Positions 16,925-25,685 of a stretch of DNA of 64,000 bases are shown here, piece after piece (positions within the stretch are counted from its first letter, which is position 1; each line of letters starts with the position of its first letter). The translations under genes were made by a program, and so were the position numbers. Location of the stretch: NCBI RefSeq assembly GCF_900115265.1, contig NZ_FOVU01000012.1, positions 111,246 through 175,245 on the forward strand, written 5' to 3'. The notes beneath the pieces are model-generated. The model was not told the DNA's origin and did no database searches. It saw only the letters and a program-made list of their open reading frames with translations. The stretch is from Bradyrhizobium sp. Ghvi. Its GTDB lineage: Bacteria > Pseudomonadota > Alphaproteobacteria > Rhizobiales > Xanthobacteraceae.

Positions 16925-17319
16925 TGCTCGAGAAACCGGCCGGACTCGATGTGCGGCAGATCAGTCACCGGCCAGTTGTAGACGTAAGTCCAGGCCGATG
17001 ACGTCGTGCCATCCGCGCCGGTCACATCGACCAGCCGGCGCAGATATTCGGTCGGCTCCGGAAAGCCCTCGCCGCAGGCCTCGTACATGTCGAGCTCGCG
17101 CAGCAGCTCATCGCCTGCGCGCAAGCGGAACAGCTCGCCATGAACGAAGTCCGATGGCGCGTCCGACAGCAGCAATCCCGGATAATGCTTCACGAGGACG
17201 AGCCGGCCACGACAGGTCGCCTCGCCGAGGAAATCCGCATGCTGCGCCAAGAGCCGCGCCATCGGATGGTCGAAGCCGCGCATCAAGGTGCCGTAAACGA
17301 AGAGACGATCGGAGATCAT
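16921..17319 (-). CDS. Gamma-glutamylcyclotransferase-family protein
   Basis: 132 residues of the GGCT/AIG2-like fold, which converts gamma-glutamyl amines or peptides to 5-oxoproline. The substrate-binding loop LFVYGTLMRG is at residues 6-15, and HGELFRL with ELDMYEAC carries the expected acidic residues. ATG 17319 has CAGGA about 5 bases upstream; the frame stays open upstream across the divergent gene but that part is a shadow. It is divergent from an N-formylglutamate amidohydrolase gene, so both may act in glutamate-derivative turnover; that link is inference. Confidence 0.8.
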   Translation of the reverse strand: MISDRLFVYGTLMRGFDHPMARLLAQHADFLGEATCRGRLVLVKHYPGLLLSDAPSDFVHGELFRLRAGDELLRELDMYEACGEGFPEPTEYLRRLVDVTGADGTTSSAWTYVYNWPVTDLPHIESGRFLEH

Positions 17320-17394
17320 GTTGTCCTGACGTTGCGGCGTCGGTGTAATGGGGTTACTCCGTTTAGACAGATTATCGTTTGATAGGCAATCAGG

Positions 17395-18201
17395 ATGGAC
17401 CTGCGCACGGCCGACACGACCGATCGACTGCTTGGCGAGGGCGATGTTCCGCCGGTGCATGAGGTGAATGCAGGGGGCACATCGCCCTTCCTGCTCACAT
17501 CGGACCATTACGGCCGCGTCCTGCCGCGCGCGCTGGGCGACCTCGGTATTCCCGAGAGCGAGCTCGTCAGGCATATCGGCTGGGACATCGGCATCGCCGG
17601 CGTCGCCGACCGGATGGCGCAGATGCTGGATGCCCACTTGATCGCACAGCGATATTCGCGGCTCGTGATCGATTGCAACCGGCCACCCGGCGTCGCGAGT
17701 TCGATTCCCGTGATGTCAGAGGCGACGACGATCCCGCGCAACGAGGGCATCTCGGACGGCGAGCGTGGGCTCAGGCGGCGCGAGATCTTCGAGCCGTATC
17801 ATCAGCGCATCGATGCTGCGATCGACGGCCGCATTCGCGCAAAGCGGCCGACCGTGCTGGTGTCGTTGCACAGCTTCACGCCTGTCTATGCCGGCGTCGC
17901 GCGGCCCTGGCACATCGGCGCGCTCTACAACCGCGACACAGTGCTGCCGAAGCTGCTGCTGAAGCATCTGCGCAGCGAGGGTGATCTCGTCGTCGGCAAC
18001 AACGAGCCCTATGCGGTGAGCGACCTCACCGACTACACCATCCCCGTCCACGGCGAGGCGCGCGGCCTCATCAACACCGGCATCGAGATCCGTCAGGACC
18101 TGATCGCCGATCAGTCCGGCCAGCAGCAATGGGCAGAGCGGCTGGCGCGGATCTTTACGGAGATCGAGCTGGAGCTGCGGGCGGAGCTGTTGGTCGGCTA
18201 A
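17395..18201 (+). CDS. N-formylglutamate amidohydrolase family protein
   Basis: 268 residues. Members hydrolyse N-formyl-L-glutamate in histidine degradation or related amides. Visible motifs are VHEVNAGGTSPFLLTSDH, near the N-terminus where the zinc site lies, IDCNRPPG, VSLHSFTPVY (His near residue 163) and ALYNRDT. No hut genes are adjacent, so this is probably a general acyl-glutamate hydrolase rather than HutG. The start at ATG 17395 has a short AGG four bases upstream. Its stop overlaps by four bases the convergent DUF3592 gene. Confidence 0.82.
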   Translation: MDLRTADTTDRLLGEGDVPPVHEVNAGGTSPFLLTSDHYGRVLPRALGDLGIPESELVRHIGWDIGIAGVADRMAQMLDAHLIAQRYSRLVIDCNRPPGVASSIPVMSEATTIPRNEGISDGERGLRRREIFEPYHQRIDAAIDGRIRAKRPTVLVSLHSFTPVYAGVARPWHIGALYNRDTVLPKLLLKHLRSEGDLVVGNNEPYAVSDLTDYTIPVHGEARGLINTGIEIRQDLIADQSGQQQWAERLARIFTEIELELRAELLVG

Positions 18202-18578
18202 CCGCGCGTTGCGACAAACAGCGCAAGCGCGGCGAAGATCGCGGCGATGCTCCACAGCACATAGGCGATGCGCCCGTCGCCGCGGGCATCCAGCGTGGCC
18301 TCGGCAGGGTTGTCAGGATTGACGCGGACGTCGACGGCCGCGCCGTCCTGATAGCGCGACATCAGCTTCTCCAGCATCTTGTCGGAAGCTGATGCCGTGT
18401 TCGCCGCAACCCGCGCGCATTCATTGGTGTAGCGAACGTTCTGGTAGCTGTAGGTGTAGGTCACGCGCTTGCCGAACATCTCGGCGCCGCGCGCTTGCCC
18501 CGGCTCGCTCGCCTCGTGATATTCCTCGATTCCCGACAGCTTGATGGTGCCCGGCACCACCGGCCAGCGCGTCGCCAT
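18198..18578 (-). CDS. DUF3592-type membrane-anchored protein
   Basis: 126 residues. Residues 1-95 have the DUF3592 layout (TRWPVVPGTI at the start, VTYTYSYQNVRYTNECAR, then VDVRVNPDNPAEATL), followed by one C-terminal helix (about 103-122). Role unknown; the family is generally an extracytoplasmic beta-rich domain with a membrane anchor. It follows a LysE gene 22 bases upstream on the same strand and is probably cotranscribed with it. Confidence 0.7.
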   Translation of the reverse strand: MATRWPVVPGTIKLSGIEEYHEASEPGQARGAEMFGKRVTYTYSYQNVRYTNECARVAANTASASDKMLEKLMSRYQDGAAVDVRVNPDNPAEATLDARGDGRIAYVLWSIAAIFAALALFVATRG

Positions 18579-18600
18579 CGCGGCCTGCCCCTCATCGCGC

Positions 18601-19221
18601 TCATTTCGCCCGGGTCAGCGCCAGCCAGATGCCGCCGCCGATCATGAAGCCGCCGGAGATCCGCGACATCAGCCGGGTGCGCCGTGCCGAGAAGAACTTT
18701 CGGGCGCGGCCGGCAGCGATCGCGTAGAGCGCGTCCGTCATCACGGCGGTGAACATGAAGGTGACGCCGAGCAGCGCCACCTGCGGAACGTGCGGCTGGT
18801 TCATGTCCATGAACTGCGGAATGAAGGCGCCGAAGAACACCAGCACCTTGGGGTTCGACAGCAGCACCAGGAAGCCTTGCAGGAAGAAGCCGCCGCGTGG
18901 CGGGGCCGGCGGCTCGTCCACCTTGACGCCCTCGATCGGTGCCCGGATCAGCTTGATGCCGAGCCAGACCAGGTAGGCCGCGCCGGCAAAGCGGACCCAG
19001 TCGAACCAGTAGCCCATCGTCGACATCAGCGAGGTGAGCCCGACCGCGACGATACCGATGACGATGGCAAGGCCGGCTTGCGCGCCGGCGACATTGGTCA
19101 GCGCCGCGCGCGTGCCGTGGCGCAGGCCGTTGGCGATGACGAGCGTGACGATCGGCCCCGGCAGCAACGCGAGCGCAATGCAGGCGGCGACGAAGGCGAG
19201 ATAGGCTTGCATGGACATCAT
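18601..19221 (-). CDS. LysE-family translocator
   Basis: Inner-membrane amino-acid exporter, 206 residues, second LysE-type protein of the window. Signatures: LALLPGPIVTLVIANGLRHG at residues 17-36 and LLSNPKVLVFFGAFIPQF in the middle. Six hydrophobic segments. ATG 19221, 19218 and 19212 are all possible; none has a good ribosome binding site. Probably in a transcript with the DUF3592 gene downstream. Confidence 0.85.
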   Translation of the reverse strand: MMSMQAYLAFVAACIALALLPGPIVTLVIANGLRHGTRAALTNVAGAQAGLAIVIGIVAVGLTSLMSTMGYWFDWVRFAGAAYLVWLGIKLIRAPIEGVKVDEPPAPPRGGFFLQGFLVLLSNPKVLVFFGAFIPQFMDMNQPHVPQVALLGVTFMFTAVMTDALYAIAAGRARKFFSARRTRLMSRISGGFMIGGGIWLALTRAK

Positions 19222-19269
19222 GGGGAGGACTCAAAGCTCCGTGCGTTTGTGGGTATTAATGCATGGCAC

Positions 19270-19815
19270 TCACTTCCCGTCCAGCGCGGCCATCGTCCAC
19301 GATTTGATCTCCGGCGTCGCCAGGAGCGCAAGCGCCGCCTGCTCTATCGCGCTGGCATCGTCTCGTCCTTGCGCGGCCGCGACAAGGAGATCGCAGCGGC
19401 GGGAGAGGGCGATGCCGACCGCAGCGTGGCCGGCGCCGTCATATGTCGCGAGATCGTAGCGCCGCGCGCGACCGTGCACCTCACCGACACGCACCGCCTC
19501 GCCTGGCGCAGTCGCTGCGAAACGCGGCGTGATCAGGTCGATATCGGCAACGCGGTCGACTTCGTCATCATCGGCGACGCCGCTGTCACAGTTGCAAAAG
19601 CCGCGTTTGGCGCGGACGTAGAGCTCGGCGCCATCACAAGCACCACCCTCGCAGCGAAACGCACGGCCCGCGGGCCAGCCGTCGCGTGGGAACGGCCAGG
19701 CGAGCTCGCGCCAATGCGCTGAAATTGCCGCAGGCTGCGGCGCAAGCTGATAAGCGCCGACGCCAGAGGCGCCGAGCGCGATCACAGCCACCGCTGTTGC
19801 CGCCGCGCGCCGCAT
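19270..19815 (-). CDS. Hypothetical secreted protein
   Basis: 181 residues from ATG 19815, beginning with a signal-like hydrophobic helix (residues 4-20). The mature part contains a Cys pair region (FRCEGGACDGAELY, then RGFCNCDSG) suggesting disulfides in the periplasm. No known family. Only two bases separate it from the stop of the LVIVD-repeat gene upstream, so the two are surely translated from one mRNA and may act together outside the inner membrane. Confidence 0.6.
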   Translation of the reverse strand: MRRAAATAVAVIALGASGVGAYQLAPQPAAISAHWRELAWPFPRDGWPAGRAFRCEGGACDGAELYVRAKRGFCNCDSGVADDDEVDRVADIDLITPRFAATAPGEAVRVGEVHGRARRYDLATYDGAGHAAVGIALSRRCDLLVAAAQGRDDASAIEQAALALLATPEIKSWTMAALDGK

Positions 19816-19817
19816 CG

Positions 19818-21263
19818 TCAATTCTTCGGCAGGCCGGCCACGGCGCGCGCGGGCCCGGTCAGTTCGAGGATGTGCAGGCCGGTGTTGGCGCGATCGACGA
19901 TGTAGATATAGCCGCGGTCGTCGGTCTCGACATTGTTGGTCTGGATCGCGACCTTGCAGCGCTCGCCGCCCTCGACCGGAATGCAGCGCTTGTCGGTCGC
20001 CTGCGTGATCGCGGGAATGAAATAGCCGACCTCCTTGGGATGATAGGGATCGCGGATGTCGAGCGCGCGCACGCCGGCATTGAAGTAGGCGATGAAGGCC
20101 ATCTTCTTGTAATAGACGGGAGCCATGCTCTCGTTCGAGGAATGCGAACCGAAGCGGCCGCCGCGCTGGCAGAATTGCCCGCTTGCTTCGGGCACTGTGT
20201 AGCTCGAAATCATCATCGGCCGCGTCTCGGTGGTGACGTCCGCGAACCACACCATCTGCCGCGCCTCGCCGCATTCGTTCAAAATCGCCTCGTCGACGAT
20301 CATGACGATGTCGCGCGTCTTGCCGTCCTTGTCTTCAGCAAATTCCGCAATCGGCATGTCGAGCATCGGAAAGGTGGTGTGCGCGCCATTGAACGCCGAC
20401 ATCGGCAGCCGCGAGATTTCCGGATAGCGCAGATTGTCCGGTGTCGGCTCCTTCGGCCCGTGCAGGAGCTTTTCGCGATCGACGATCTGCAAGATGCCGC
20501 CCTTGTTGGTGCCGTAGCCGAAATAGACGCGATTGCCGTCGGGACCCGTCGAGATCGGCCCGTGCAATTCGGTCGGTACCGCACCGGTCGATCCCGGCTC
20601 CTGGCCGGGCAGGCCGAAGTCGCGGATCTTCTGCGGATGCGCGGGATCAGAGAGATCGTAGACCTGCGTCATGCGCCGCGTGCGCCACTCCGGCGCGCCC
20701 GAGACGAGATAGGCAATGCCGGTGTCGCATTCCCACCAGCTCTTGTGCGTGTCCTTCAAGCCTCCGATGCGCGTGACCAGCACGGGGTTTACGGGATCAG
20801 CGACGTTCCAGATCTCGTGCGCCTCGCTGCCGAAGGTGCGCAGCATGTAGACCGCGTTGGGATCGCCCTTCGGCAGGGACTTGCCGTCGCAGACCCGCAC
20901 CATCTGCGCGCCGCCCGATTCGTATTTACCCGCCTGCCCCGGCAGATGCTTGAGATATTTGGGATGCGCGGGATCGGTGACGTCGACGATCGAGGTCCCG
21001 TTCGGCTCCGCTTGGCCCGTCATCGGATTGACGGGAGCAGGCACATCATCGGTGCCGCCGTGATGGCCGATATAGGCGATCCAGCGGTCGCCTTGATGGT
21101 GGATGGTCGGCTGGTAGGCACTGCGCGCCTGCAGATCGTTGCTACCCACCAGCTTCATGTTGGACGCCTCGGGTGGCGCACCGATCGTCTGCTTCTGGGC
21201 GTGAACGACAGAGCTGCCGGCGAAAACGACGAGGGCGGCAGCAGTCAGGACGCAACGGAACAT
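19818..21263 (-). CDS. Secreted LVIVD-repeat beta-propeller-like protein
   Basis: 481 residues. Signal peptide at 1-22 (hydrophobic core, cleavage after VHA). The mature chain contains repeated strands of the type TSIVDVTDPAHPKYLKHL, EIWNVADPVNPVLVTRI, VRALDIRDPYHPKEVGYF, matching LVIVD repeats that build a propeller. Several His/Asp/Cys residues near the N-terminus (TIHHQGDRW, GHHGGTD) could bind metal. The enzymatic role is not known. GGGAGGA lies 8 bases before ATG 21263, a clear start. First gene of a two-gene operon and divergent from the ArsR operon. Confidence 0.78.
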   Translation of the reverse strand: MFRCVLTAAALVVFAGSSVVHAQKQTIGAPPEASNMKLVGSNDLQARSAYQPTIHHQGDRWIAYIGHHGGTDDVPAPVNPMTGQAEPNGTSIVDVTDPAHPKYLKHLPGQAGKYESGGAQMVRVCDGKSLPKGDPNAVYMLRTFGSEAHEIWNVADPVNPVLVTRIGGLKDTHKSWWECDTGIAYLVSGAPEWRTRRMTQVYDLSDPAHPQKIRDFGLPGQEPGSTGAVPTELHGPISTGPDGNRVYFGYGTNKGGILQIVDREKLLHGPKEPTPDNLRYPEISRLPMSAFNGAHTTFPMLDMPIAEFAEDKDGKTRDIVMIVDEAILNECGEARQMVWFADVTTETRPMMISSYTVPEASGQFCQRGGRFGSHSSNESMAPVYYKKMAFIAYFNAGVRALDIRDPYHPKEVGYFIPAITQATDKRCIPVEGGERCKVAIQTNNVETDDRGYIYIVDRANTGLHILELTGPARAVAGLPKN

Positions 21264-21343
21264 CAAAAGTCCTCCCGGAACCAATCTGCGTTGGCTGAGC
21301 TTCAAGGCTAGCACAGCCACTTGCACGCACCCAAGACACCATC

Positions 21344-21373
21344 TTGACATGCAACCATTTGGTTGCCTATTAT
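21344..21373 (+). promoter_or_regulatory. Promoter with ArsR operator in the spacer
   Basis: TTGACA (21344-21349), 18-bp spacer, TATTAT (21368-21373). The spacer holds the palindrome GCAACCATTTGGTTGC (21351-21366, arms GCAACCA/TGGTTGC), ideally placed for repression by the ArsR protein encoded just downstream. The start site would fall at or next to ATG 21381, so the transcript should be leaderless or nearly so. Confidence 0.75.
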
Positions 21374-21380
21374 CGCCTTC

Positions 21381-21695
21381 ATGGATGAGGTCTTCAAAGC
21401 GCTTGCCGATGCATCGCGACGGTCGCTGCTGGACAGGCTTCACGCCAGGAACGGCCAGACGCTGAACGAGCTCTGCGAAGGCCTCGCGATGACGCGCCAG
21501 GCCGTGACGAAGCACCTTGTCATTCTCGAAGAGGCCAATCTGGTCACGACGATCAGGCATGGTCGCGAGAAGCTTCACTATCTCAACCCGGTGCCGATCC
21601 ATCAGATCGGCGAGCGCTGGATCAGGAAATTCGAGCGCGGCAAGCTCGCCGCACTCAGCGAATTAAAACGACAGCTGGAGAAGCGTGATGAGTAA
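21381..21695 (+). CDS. ArsR/SdpR-type transcriptional repressor
   Basis: 104 residues, a single winged helix-turn-helix: FKALADASRRSLLDRL at the start, recognition helix MTRQAVTKHLVILEEANLV, wing GREKLHYL. No metal-binding cysteines are seen, so it is of the SdpR type rather than a metal sensor. ATG 21381 is preferred over an in-frame TTG at 21363 because the -10 element lies in between. It heads a three-gene operon with two SRPBCC proteins and probably represses itself through the palindrome in its promoter. Confidence 0.88.
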   Translation: MDEVFKALADASRRSLLDRLHARNGQTLNELCEGLAMTRQAVTKHLVILEEANLVTTIRHGREKLHYLNPVPIHQIGERWIRKFERGKLAALSELKRQLEKRDE

Positions 21696-22158
21696 ACCGC
21701 AATTCGTCTATGTCACCTATATGGAGACCACGCCGGAAAAGCTGTGGCAGGCGCTGACGTCGAGCGAGTTCACCAGGCAATACTGGTTCGGCGCCGAGGT
21801 CCGTTCCGACTGGAAGGTCGGCTCGCCCTTCGCGCTCGCACTCGACGGCGAGGTCACCGATTCAGGCGAAATCCTGGAGGCTGATCCGCCGCGTCGCCTG
21901 TCCTACAGCTTCAAGCACCACAAATATGAGGAACTGCGCGGCGAGCCGGTCTCGCGTGTGGTCTTCACGATCGAACCGTTCGGGCCGCTCGTGCGCTTGA
22001 CCGTGCTACATGACGGCTTCGTCGAGGGGGGCAAATATCTCGGCGCCGTATCCAATGGCTGGCCGGCGATCCTGTCCGGGCTCAAGAGCCTGTTGGAGCG
22101 AGGCCAGGTGCTCGCCATCCCACGCACGGCGCTCAACAAGGGGTTCGACGCAAAATGA
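21688..22158 (+). CDS. SRPBCC (AHSA1-like) domain protein
   Basis: 156 residues, one START/Bet v1-like domain: VYVTYMETTPEKLWQALTSSEF at the N-terminus, then YWFGAEVRSDWKVGSP, VTDSGEILEADPPRRL and a long C-terminal helix (GWPAILSGLKSLLERG). Such proteins bind hydrophobic ligands; those coupled to ArsR are often in stress or toxin responses. ATG 21688 overlaps the ArsR stop by eight bases with GGAG upstream, indicating translational coupling. The ligand is unknown. Confidence 0.85.
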   Translation: MSKPQFVYVTYMETTPEKLWQALTSSEFTRQYWFGAEVRSDWKVGSPFALALDGEVTDSGEILEADPPRRLSYSFKHHKYEELRGEPVSRVVFTIEPFGPLVRLTVLHDGFVEGGKYLGAVSNGWPAILSGLKSLLERGQVLAIPRTALNKGFDAK

Positions 22159-22667
22159 ATCTCGATCAGTTCAAGCCGCTCACGGTCTACACCATCTACA
22201 TCGCCTCGACGCCGGAGAAGGTGTGGCAAGCGCTGACGTCGGCGGAGTTCAGCAGGCGATATTTCTTCGGCAATGCCGTCGAGGTCGAGCCACGGCTGGG
22301 CGGGGCCTTCGCCGTGCGTACCCCCGACGGCGCCCTGCACATCGGCGGCGAGGTGCTCGCCTACGATCCGCCGCGCAAGCTCGCGGTGACGTTCAACGTC
22401 AACTGGCCCGCGCTGATCGAGAAGCTGGGACCGACCCTCGTCACCTACGACATCGAGCAGGTCGGCGATGCTGTCAGGCTCACGATGAGCGAAGGCCACG
22501 ACCGCGAACTCAGCGACGACATCCTGTCCGGTGGCCGCTCGGGCTGGCCTGCGATCCTCTCGAGCCTCAAGAGCGTCCTGGAAACCGGCAAGCCATTGAT
22601 GGTCCAGATGGGCCCGCCGCAGCGGATGCTCGATGCATTAAAGGCGATGGGGATCAAGACGCCGTAG
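22155..22667 (+). CDS. SRPBCC (AHSA1-like) domain protein, second copy
   Basis: 170 residues, same fold as its neighbour (VYTIYIASTPEKVWQALTSA, FFGNAVEVEP, GWPAILSSLKSVLETG), so it arose by tandem duplication and divergence. Its start overlaps the previous stop as ATGA. It is followed by a palindromic repeat that also marks the left junction of the integrated element. Confidence 0.85.
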   Translation: MNLDQFKPLTVYTIYIASTPEKVWQALTSAEFSRRYFFGNAVEVEPRLGGAFAVRTPDGALHIGGEVLAYDPPRKLAVTFNVNWPALIEKLGPTLVTYDIEQVGDAVRLTMSEGHDRELSDDILSGGRSGWPAILSSLKSVLETGKPLMVQMGPPQRMLDALKAMGIKTP

Positions 22668-22700
22668 GCAATAACGAACGAACAGCAGCACGCCTTCTTC

Positions 22701-22846
22701 CCCTCTCCCCTTGTGGGAGAGGGTGGCTCGCGGCGATAGCGGCGAGGCGGGTGAGGGGTTCTCCCCGCGAACGTCTTGCAGTTGATCGCGCTGATAGAGA
22801 CCCCTCATCCGGCGCTTCGCGCCACCTTCTCCCACAAGGGGAGAAA
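22701..22846. repeat. Inverted-repeat element used as integration target
   Basis: Left arm CCCTCTCCCCTTGTGGGAGA (22701-22720), right arm TTCTCCCACAAGGGGAGAA (22827-22845), with internal GCTCGC and GGCGCTTCGCGCC stems. The right arm is repeated exactly at 34002-34020. Confidence 0.7.
22827..22845 (+). repeat. Candidate attL core
   Basis: 19-bp core identical to 34002-34020. Inside the element it is followed nine bases later by TACAGCACTC (22855-22864). Confidence 0.6.
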
Positions 22847-22990
22847 GCGTGGTGTACAGCACTCTAGCTTGATATACTCCCCCTGCGCAAGTGACTGAGA
22901 TTCCTTAGTTTCTCTCTATTGCGCTCCAGCTCGCTCCACACCACTTTTGACCCATGTTGGGTAAACTTCTGGGAAACTCGGGGAGAGATC

Positions 22991-24208
22991 ATGGCCCGCC
23001 GCACGCGTTCGACGCCGCTAGAGACGAGAACCAACCGGCTCAAGCTGGAGATCAGGAAACGCGCCTATGGCGTGCGCATCGCGCCGCGCCTGCATCTGCT
23101 CTATCGGCGCTGCAAGGGACCGGGCACGTGGTCCTACCGCAAGGGCGATCTGGTCAGGCGGTTCGCGATTGCTGATGATCATGAGGACGGCAACAACAAC
23201 ACCATCATGGACTACTGGCAGGCGCTGGAGCAGGCCAAGAAGCTCGCCCGCGTCAACGAAGGCTCAACCCGCAAGCATCCGATCAAGGTCGGCGAGGTCG
23301 TGCAGCCCTACGGAAAAGCGCTCGAAGTGAACGGGCAGCGCAAGTACAACGCCACGCAACTCGATCGCCATCTCACCGAGCAGCTGAAGGCCAAGACGGT
23401 GGCGCTGTGCACGGAGGATGATTTCCGGGACTGGCGCGCCGGTCTGATCGAAAGCGGCCTGAAGCCGTCGAGCGCCGACCGCATCGCGCGGTCGCTGAAG
23501 TCGGCGCTGAATCTCGTTGCCGCCAAGGACAAGAGCATCGGCAATGCCGCGATGTGGCGCGAGGGCCTGAAGGGGCCGAACAAGGAGAAGCACAAGCCGC
23601 GCAACATTCTCGTGCCCGACCGCAGTATCCCCGACTTGGTCGCGGGCTGCTATCAGGATGATGCCGAGTTCGGCCTGATCATCGAGACCTTGGCCGAAAT
23701 CGGCTGCCGCGAAAGCCAGCTGTTCAAGCTGCGGGTTCATCATCTCTTGGACGACGACCCGGCCAAGCCGCAATTGGAGATGCCGGACTCGGCCAAGGGT
23801 TCGAACCGCAAGAGGATTCGCGAGGTCGGGACGCGCAAGCTCTCGATCACGCCGCGCCTCGCCGCGAAATTGCGGCTTCAGGCCAACGGCCGTGCACTGG
23901 ATGAGCCGTTGTTCGACAAGATGTGGAATCTGGCGACGCGGCTTTCGCCCGTGGTTAAGCGGCTCGGTCTCGATCCGAAGATCGTGCCGTATAGTTTCCG
24001 ACATTCGAGCATTTGCAGAATGCTGTTGAAGGGTGTGCCGGTTCGCGTCGTCGCCACACATCACGATTCGAGCATCCGGGAAATCGAACGGAGCTATTCG
24101 GCCTACATCCTGAATCACAGCGATGCGCTGACGCGCGCAACGCTGCTTGATCTCGACGCGAAGCCGCCCGCGAGCAACGTCACGCCGATCAGGGGAGCAG
24201 CGGCATAG
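22991..24208 (+). CDS. Tyrosine-type integrase
   Basis: 405 residues. N-terminal SAM-like core-binding region (about 120-200) and catalytic domain (about 220-390). Catalytic residues visible: Arg in IGCRESQLFKLR, His-x-x-Arg in PYSFRHSSICRML, His in VATHHDSS, and the nucleophile Tyr in REIERSYSAYI. ATG 22991 has GGGAGAG just upstream; the frame is open back to 22919 but lacks a site there. It lies at the left end, 145 bases from the presumed attL, as expected. It belongs with the satellite, not with the P4-type integrase at 62171. Confidence 0.9.
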   Translation: MARRTRSTPLETRTNRLKLEIRKRAYGVRIAPRLHLLYRRCKGPGTWSYRKGDLVRRFAIADDHEDGNNNTIMDYWQALEQAKKLARVNEGSTRKHPIKVGEVVQPYGKALEVNGQRKYNATQLDRHLTEQLKAKTVALCTEDDFRDWRAGLIESGLKPSSADRIARSLKSALNLVAAKDKSIGNAAMWREGLKGPNKEKHKPRNILVPDRSIPDLVAGCYQDDAEFGLIIETLAEIGCRESQLFKLRVHHLLDDDPAKPQLEMPDSAKGSNRKRIREVGTRKLSITPRLAAKLRLQANGRALDEPLFDKMWNLATRLSPVVKRLGLDPKIVPYSFRHSSICRMLLKGVPVRVVATHHDSSIREIERSYSAYILNHSDALTRATLLDLDAKPPASNVTPIRGAAA

Positions 24209-24318
24209 GAACAGACCTCGCGGGATATCTGGCCCAAAACTCCGGAGCCGGCCCAGTTTCCCAAATCCATCCGCGAGGTTTCTCAACCGCGCTCACGTGC
24301 AATTTTTCTGACAAACCA

Positions 24319-24373
24319 TAGCTTGCAGTCTGACTCGCCAAAACGAGAGTGGCGCGATTCAGATTGCAAGCTA
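24319..24373. other. Long hairpin between integrase and alpA-like gene
   Basis: TAGCTTGCAGTCTGA (24319-24333) pairs with TCAGATTGCAAGCTA (24359-24373) with one mismatch, and an inner CGCCA/TGGCG stem. A second palindrome, CGTGGAC-N6-GTCCACG, lies at 24424-24443. Neither has a T-run. Both sit in the 24209-24498 gap and look like operators or excision-protein sites. Confidence 0.5.
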
Positions 24374-24498
24374 AAACCGACTCGTCGTACCTCACTTTAT
24401 TTTCGTTGCGCCCACATCGAGCGCGTGGACTTTTCCGTCCACGTTACTCAATCTGTCCGTCGCCCGCTTGATCCGCCAAAACCATTGGAGAGGCTGCC

Positions 24499-24864
24499 AT
24501 GCCAGAGCATGTGCGAGCCGCGATCGAGCGCGACAAGATCGCAGGCAAGACCAGCAAGAAAGATCAGGCCAAGAAGCGCCGGGCCCACCGTCAACAGCGC
24601 AAGGCAAAGGATGACGACGCGATCGACGGTCCGCCGTTGCCGCGCACTGTGCTGACGATTCCGGAATTCTGCCGGATGCACGGCATCAGCGATGCCTATT
24701 ACTACAAGCTCAAGAAGGAAGGCCTCGGCCCGCGCGAGATGCGCTTGACGGTCCACGGCAAGGAGACTGCCGAGGACAAGCGGCAAACCGGCCGCATCAG
24801 GATCACGCTGGAAGCCGCTGCCGATTGGCGCAAGGAGCGCGAGCAGTCGGGGGCGCAGTCATGA
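24499..24864 (+). CDS. AlpA/MerR-like DNA-binding protein
   Basis: 121 residues. A very basic N-terminal 45 residues (KTSKKDQAKKRRAHRQQRK) precede a small helix-turn-helix: TVLTIPEFCRMHGISDAYYYKLKKEGLGPREMRL, the AlpA/excisionase pattern, followed by RITLEAAADWRKERE. In PICI-type satellites the protein in this position controls excision or replication genes. GGAGAGG lies 7 bases before ATG 24499. Its stop overlaps the next start as ATGA. Confidence 0.75.
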   Translation: MPEHVRAAIERDKIAGKTSKKDQAKKRRAHRQQRKAKDDDAIDGPPLPRTVLTIPEFCRMHGISDAYYYKLKKEGLGPREMRLTVHGKETAEDKRQTGRIRITLEAAADWRKEREQSGAQS

Positions 24865-25685
24865 CCGCACCGAAATCTTGGCGCGACATCCTGCCGGTTC
24901 ATGCGGCGGCCAATCTGTTTCCGATGCTGAGCGAGGCCGAGCTGCGTGAGCTGGGTGAGGACATCAGGAAGAACGGACTGCAAATTCCGATCGCGCTATA
25001 CAAGGAGCAAGATCGCTATGTGTTGCTCGATGGCCGCAACAGGCTTGATGCCATGGAGCTGGTCGGGGTTCAGTTCGAGCTGAGGAGCGTCAAGGGCTGT
25101 TCTTTCTGCGATTGGTACGTCCATATCGTTTCAACCCCGATAACGCCGGGACGAGACTGCCTCGTCATCGAAAACGACGACCCTTTCGCCTTCGTTCTCG
25201 CCGCCAACATCCATCGACGCCATCTCACCACCGAGCAGAAGCGCGAGCTGATCGCGAAGCTGCTGAAAGCGACGCCGGAGAAGTCCAACCGGCAGATCGC
25301 CGACACTGTGAAGGCCAGCCATGTGACGGTCGGCGCCGTCCGGTCCGAGCTGGAATCAACTGGACAGATTGACCAGTTGACGAGAACGGTCGGCAAGGAC
25401 GGCAGGGCGCGCAAGACGAGCAAGGGCAAGCCGGTAACCGAGGCCGAGCTTGTCGAGCTCGAAGCCGAGATCATGTCAGCCGACGACGATCCGATCATTA
25501 AGCAGGCATTGTGCCTCTTCGAGCAGATGACCGAACGACAGCGCGACGAATTCTGCCACCTCGCGTGCATCGTCATGCTGGAGAAGAAATCCGGCGGGGC
25601 GATCCGCACCGCCAAGGCCGCCGCGCTGTTGATGGATGTCGACGCCAACGGCATGCCGAAATTCCTGAAGCGGATACAACATTGA
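24861..25685 (+). CDS. ParB-like nuclease/DNA-binding protein
   Basis: 274 residues. Residues 5-110 resemble the ParB N-terminal domain (FPMLSEAELRELGEDIRKNG, then ALYKEQDRYVLLDGRNRLDA with the conserved DGRNR). Residues 115-180 include a helix-turn-helix (SNRQIADTVKASHVTVGAVR). The C-terminal part is helical and unknown. A lone ParB-like gene on a satellite without ParA is more likely a regulator or replication accessory than a partition protein. Coupled to the AlpA-like gene by ATGA overlap. Confidence 0.75.
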   Translation: MTAPKSWRDILPVHAAANLFPMLSEAELRELGEDIRKNGLQIPIALYKEQDRYVLLDGRNRLDAMELVGVQFELRSVKGCSFCDWYVHIVSTPITPGRDCLVIENDDPFAFVLAANIHRRHLTTEQKRELIAKLLKATPEKSNRQIADTVKASHVTVGAVRSELESTGQIDQLTRTVGKDGRARKTSKGKPVTEAELVELEAEIMSADDDPIIKQALCLFEQMTERQRDEFCHLACIVMLEKKSGGAIRTAKAAALLMDVDANGMPKFLKRIQH

